From NCBI RefSeq assembly GCF_004798865.1, contig NW_025335317.1, positions 21,754,354-21,818,353 of the forward strand: 64,000 nt of DNA. Direction: 5' to 3'. Positions 60,776 through 64,000 of this stretch are shown here, piece by piece; the stretch's first letter is position 1; each line of letters opens with the position of its first letter. The notes under the pieces were generated by a model. It was not told where the DNA came from, did no database searches, and was given only the letters and a program-made list of their open reading frames with translations. Both the position numbers and the translations under genes were made by a program. The DNA is from Varanus komodoensis. Taxonomy: Eukaryota > Chordata > Lepidosauria > Squamata > Varanidae.

Positions 60776-61517
60776 CAGTGCTTTTTTTTTTTTTTTTTTT
60801 TGTCATAGAACACACCGGAACAGCGTTCTGGCACCTTTTTTTGACAGATTTTCCAAGTTTTAAAAGTAACATTTGAAAATTTGATGTTTGATCTATGTGG
60901 ATTTGAATCACCCTGTCGAGCATAGCAGGTCGGCGGCAAAATCATTAAAATGGTGCATGCGGGCTGCTTGTGTGTCGAGTCTGATGCATGCGTACTTCGT
61001 CTACACTGGTTGTGATGGCACTGCTCGGCTTGTGGCACTGCTCAGCTTGTGATTGGTTGTGTGGTTGTGCGCTGAGTGCGGGCGGAGACCGTTGTGTTTC
61101 GTTACACAACTGACGTGTGTGGGTGTGTGTACAGTGATTGACTATGTAAGAAATGTAAATAATTTCTTTATTTTATAAAAGCATTAGTGAATTGAAAATC
61201 TTTTTTTAATTTTTAGTGTGAAAGTGTGACCTCAAATTTAAAAATGAAAAAAATTACTAATTACTTCTCAACCACTAGTCCTGCTAATAAAAAGACCAGA
61301 ATATTAACAGACACAATGACAGAACACATAGATACTAACAGCAGGAAAAGGAGTCGAGAAGATATGTCGGACAAGAATTGAACATAACTTTGAAATTTAC
61401 TATGAACATTTGCCTTAAATACAATAAATTTATGTTAAGAACTGAATATATAATTTTTTAAATAAAAGATAACAAGATGTGAGTTCCGGCACCATTTTTC
61501 TTACAAAAAAAGCACTG
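60776..61517 (+). mobile_element. hAT DNA transposon, 742-bp deletion derivative inserted in the CR1
   Basis: Ends read cagtgcttttttt at the left and the complement of cagtgctttttttgtaa at the right, with shared subterminal 'ccggaac' and 'ggcacc' motifs. The flanking 8-bp duplications gacaatac (60768-60775) and gacactac (61518-61525) differ at one base; 8 bp is the hAT length. It splits the CR1 ORF2 C-terminus. The interior keeps what looks like the start of a transposase (61244-61381). The left poly-T (60781-60802) has expanded. Confidence 0.9.
61244..61381 (+). pseudogene. Remnant N-terminus of a hAT transposase (45 codons)
   Basis: Inside the hAT element, an ATG in an A-rich context begins MKKITNYFSTTSPANKK, followed by a Thr/Asp-rich stretch and a basic KRSRED segment, then a stop. 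N-termini of many hAT transposases begin with a similar 'MK...I.(D/N)YF' motif followed by a basic region and a BED zinc finger. The zinc finger, the DDE core and the C-terminal dimerisation domain are all absent, so this is the 5' coding stub left by an internal deletion. Family membership is inferred from the motif and its position. Confidence 0.55.
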
Positions 61518-62128
61518 GACACTACTGAGCTGGAAAACATGTGGAGAAGGGCAACTGAACTGATCAAGGGGCTGGTACAACTTTCATTTGAAGACTGGCT
61601 AGAGCTGGTACTATTTAACCTAGAAAAAGAGGGAGTAATGGGAACATGACAGAAGTGTTTAAATTATGCATGGTGTGGATGAAGTGAAGAAGGAGACATT
61701 TTTTCCTTTTCCCATAGCACTGAATCCATGGTCATCCCATAAAGCTGATTGGTGGGAGATACAGGGCAGATAAATGGAAGTACTTCACACAATGTATAGT
61801 TAAACTGTTGCATTCACTGCCATGGGAAGTGGTAATGGCCACCTATTTGGACGGCTTTTAAAAGGGATTGGACAAATTCATGGGGGAAAAAGCTATCAGT
61901 GGCTAGTAGCCTTGCTGACCATGGGCTATTCGCATCACCAGAGATGGCATTCCTGTGTACAGATGTTGCTGAGGAGCTTGGGCACCATCCTGCTTAATGG
62001 ATCTTGTGGGCAGCTGTTCTGCCACCATGTGAACAGAGTGCTGTACTGGATGGATCTTTGGCCTGATCCAGCATGGCTTTTCTTATGCTTGCATACTGAA
62101 GGATACTTCTAAATGATACTACTAGATC

Positions 62129-62411
62129 CAGGGCTTTCTTTGTCATAGAACGCACTGGAACAGCGTTCCGGCACTTTTTTTCAATGGATTTTACGAAGTG
62201 ATTTTGGCGTAGCAGATCAGCAGCAAGCATCATTAACATAGTGCCTGCAGGCTGCTATTGTGTCTGTGATCTGCTATCTGATAGTGAGAGATAGCTGCTC
62301 CGGAAGCTGCTCTGCTCCGCTGCTCCGCTTGGGATTGGTGTGTGTGCTTACTGCCGGTGGCGACATGAGTTCCGGCACCCTTTTTTTTTTTTTTTTACAA
62401 AAAAAGCACTG
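62129..62411. mobile_element. Second copy of the same hAT family, 283-bp MITE-like form
   Basis: The left end 'tttgtcatagaacgcactgg', 'aacagcgttccggcac' and the right end 'gagttccggcaccc' plus 'acaaaaaaagcactg' match the ends of the 60776 element. The interior is shorter and lacks the transposase stub. An 8-bp target duplication is not evident (actagatc against ttaattta), so one end may be decayed or misplaced. It lies just past the CR1 3' end. Confidence 0.8.
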
Positions 62412-64000
62412 TTAATTTATATAGTTAGCAAGGAATTTGTGCTTTGCTTTGCAAAAGGGCTTTCTATTTTCAATACTTTTGTCAAAATATGCTGTTCTTG
62501 AACTGCTTTGGAATGTTTGAGAAGAATGTTTCCAGGCTATATGAGGACCTCAAGGGGACCTGTAACAGCTTGATCCCCAGTTCCCCATCACTGCTTAGTA
62601 CCTTCCATCAGCAAGGTGTTCTTTGAGAACTAGGGTTTTTAAAGCATAATTTATGAGCAGCAGTCCAAGCAACCTCTGTATACTATCTCCAAAGTGAAGT
62701 ACCCCTGGATCATAGCAGATCCTGGAAGAATGCAGTCCTACCTTCTTTATTTTGGAATAGGTGAGATTTGCACTTTAGTCTTATCTTCCTATCTCTCATT
62801 TTCATTTCTCTTGCTTCACGGCAAGCTAACCTTGGGCCCTAATGCTTGAACAAGGAAGAAATGTAGAGTATAAATGTAATGGAATAATACTAAACAAAAG
62901 CAAACAAGCAACCATGATATGGCATGATATTTATTCCCATTAATAGTTCTAGCAGGATAAATGTCCTTTAAAGATGTTTGCTGCTAACAGCATTTGCAGT
63001 CTGTTTAAATGTGACAGCAGGTGCAGTACAGCTCTCACCCAAATGACATACAAAATCAGCTGTTGAGAATTCCTGGTCAATGTTTCTTTTTTAAGGTGAC
63101 TTGCAGACAGATTGGGGACATTTTGTATGGTCACACTGTCTTTGGTAGGTTTTGTCTAACAATCATATTTTTTATACTTCCAAAAGTAGATACAAACTTG
63201 CTGAGTCTCAACTAGTTCCCTGTGGTTTTGAGTGAATAAGAGCAATTGCTGTTCTGCACTCTCTCAATCTTTTACTTTAAATTCATATTTTTAAACCCTA
63301 CTTTTAATCAGCTTTTTACTTAAGAACAATCTATCGGTGAAATTTCTGTGCTCTTGCTATCAGCTGAGCAATCTGTTGATCTTTACACATATGTACATCT
63401 TGCAAAATGAATTTTGATTAGTTCCCTGATTAGTTCCATGACTTCTATCAACTGCCTGAACACTAAAATGAAAATTGTCTCTTACTGAGCTGTTAAGTCT
63501 TTTGGTTAACATTTACTTTATATAGATGCTGAATTTTATTTTAATAATATACAATCAGTGTTCTGGTTTTAAATCTGTTACAAATTGTATGTGTAACTTC
63601 CATTAATTCATGATGGAAAGAACCTTAAATTACTCTCATAAAAAGTCTTTAAAAGAGGAAAGTATATTCAAACTTTTTAATGCATCTGATTAAGGTTATT
63701 ATTCTAATTTTGTAATATTATAAGGTTAAAGCAAAACTTTTTCAGGTCATTGCCTCTATGGCATTGTTATCATGGAATGCAAAAACCCATTTCTTCATGC
63801 AGTGCTGAAATAGATAGTGTTTATAATATTTCTAATGAAATAAAATGGGCAGCCAATTTAATCTTGAGCTTTTTTTCGCAATTGATTGAAAATGCTATTA
63901 CTCCATTATGGAAATCTAGCTCAGCATCCTCGAAATAGCATTTCAGTGTGTGGATAAACTTGTAAATTATTCATACTTTTTCTTTAGGCCAGATTCCATG
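62412..64000. other. No gene seen
   Basis: Unique AT-rich sequence to the window edge, with only short chance ORFs. Confidence 0.5.

Larger units (their letters stand above)
58229..62110 (+). mobile_element. Long CR1 LINE copy, RT core missing, interrupted by two younger insertions
   Basis: The most complete LINE here. ORF1: a Cys-x2-Cys (CNKC, 58369-58380) with a coiled-coil-like LLEEKKGALEQQV, then an esterase-like domain with SLAGGQISDITGKLLRLIQP (about 58809-58869). ORF2: the APE-type endonuclease with NTNAWSMGSKQHELELLIQE and ETWW (59352-59445), MGSFDFF (about 59717) and WESDHD (about 59906-59923). A basic linker follows (KKAFFGYVQGKRQG, about 60378-60420). After about 60470 the sequence passes to the ORF2 C-terminus (QEMDLGVREGQ; KHVEKGN/ELENMWRRATELIKGL), so the RT fingers and palm, including the YADD motif, are absent. 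Multiple stops and shifts. The 3' UTR ends near 62100 with 'gatccagcatggcttttctt'. The inserts are at 60271-60339 and 60776-61517. Confidence 0.88.

Overview
This window looks like gene-poor, repeat-rich nuclear DNA (intergenic or deep intronic) from a squamate reptile, lizard or snake. The organism call rests on the repeats. There is a full-length Sauria SINE (43331-43678) and several BovB (RTE) LINE copies; together these are the squamate signature, since BovB alone would also fit ruminants. Several CR1 and L2 LINE fragments, hAT DNA transposons and a DIRS-type tyrosine-recombinase retroelement are also present. I found no host exon that I can name. One short ORF (53511-53738) with a secretory-signal look or an exon look is the only candidate, and it is weak.

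Layout. 1-10180: an L2 LINE fragment, a LINE 3' region, a BovB 3' tail, a palindromic MITE, a CR1 3' end and a LINE tail, in AT-rich unique DNA. 10181-16022: one structurally recognisable DIRS element with inverted terminal repeats, an internal complementary region, and decayed gag-like, RT/RNase H and tyrosine-recombinase regions. 16770-17992: a BovB reverse-transcriptase segment. 18000-30500: mostly unique DNA with an L2 fragment, a GC-rich block, a CpG-rich hAT MITE with a perfect 8-bp target duplication, and simple repeats. 30560-38985: two more L2 fragments and four CR1 3' ends. 39000-49000: a GA tract, a Tigger-like DNA element, an 18-bp-arm perfect hairpin, the Sauria SINE, a second tRNA-derived SINE with a target duplication, and a second BovB coding fragment. 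49000-58000: mostly unique DNA with CR1/LINE 3' ends. 58229-62411: a long CR1 copy (ORF1 coiled coil and esterase-like region, ORF2 endonuclease, C-terminal part) lacking the RT core. It carries a 69-bp LINE-tail insertion and a 742-bp hAT insertion, and a second hAT of the same family follows it.

How the parts relate: BovB supplies the machinery thought to move Sauria SINEs, and L2/CR1-type LINEs probably supply the many 3'-tail-only insertions. The clearest datable series is at 58-62 kb: CR1 first, then the LINE tail and the hAT inserted into it. All repeat-family names come from memory of family sequences, not from a database search; boundaries are estimated by eye except where target duplications or terminal repeats fix them.
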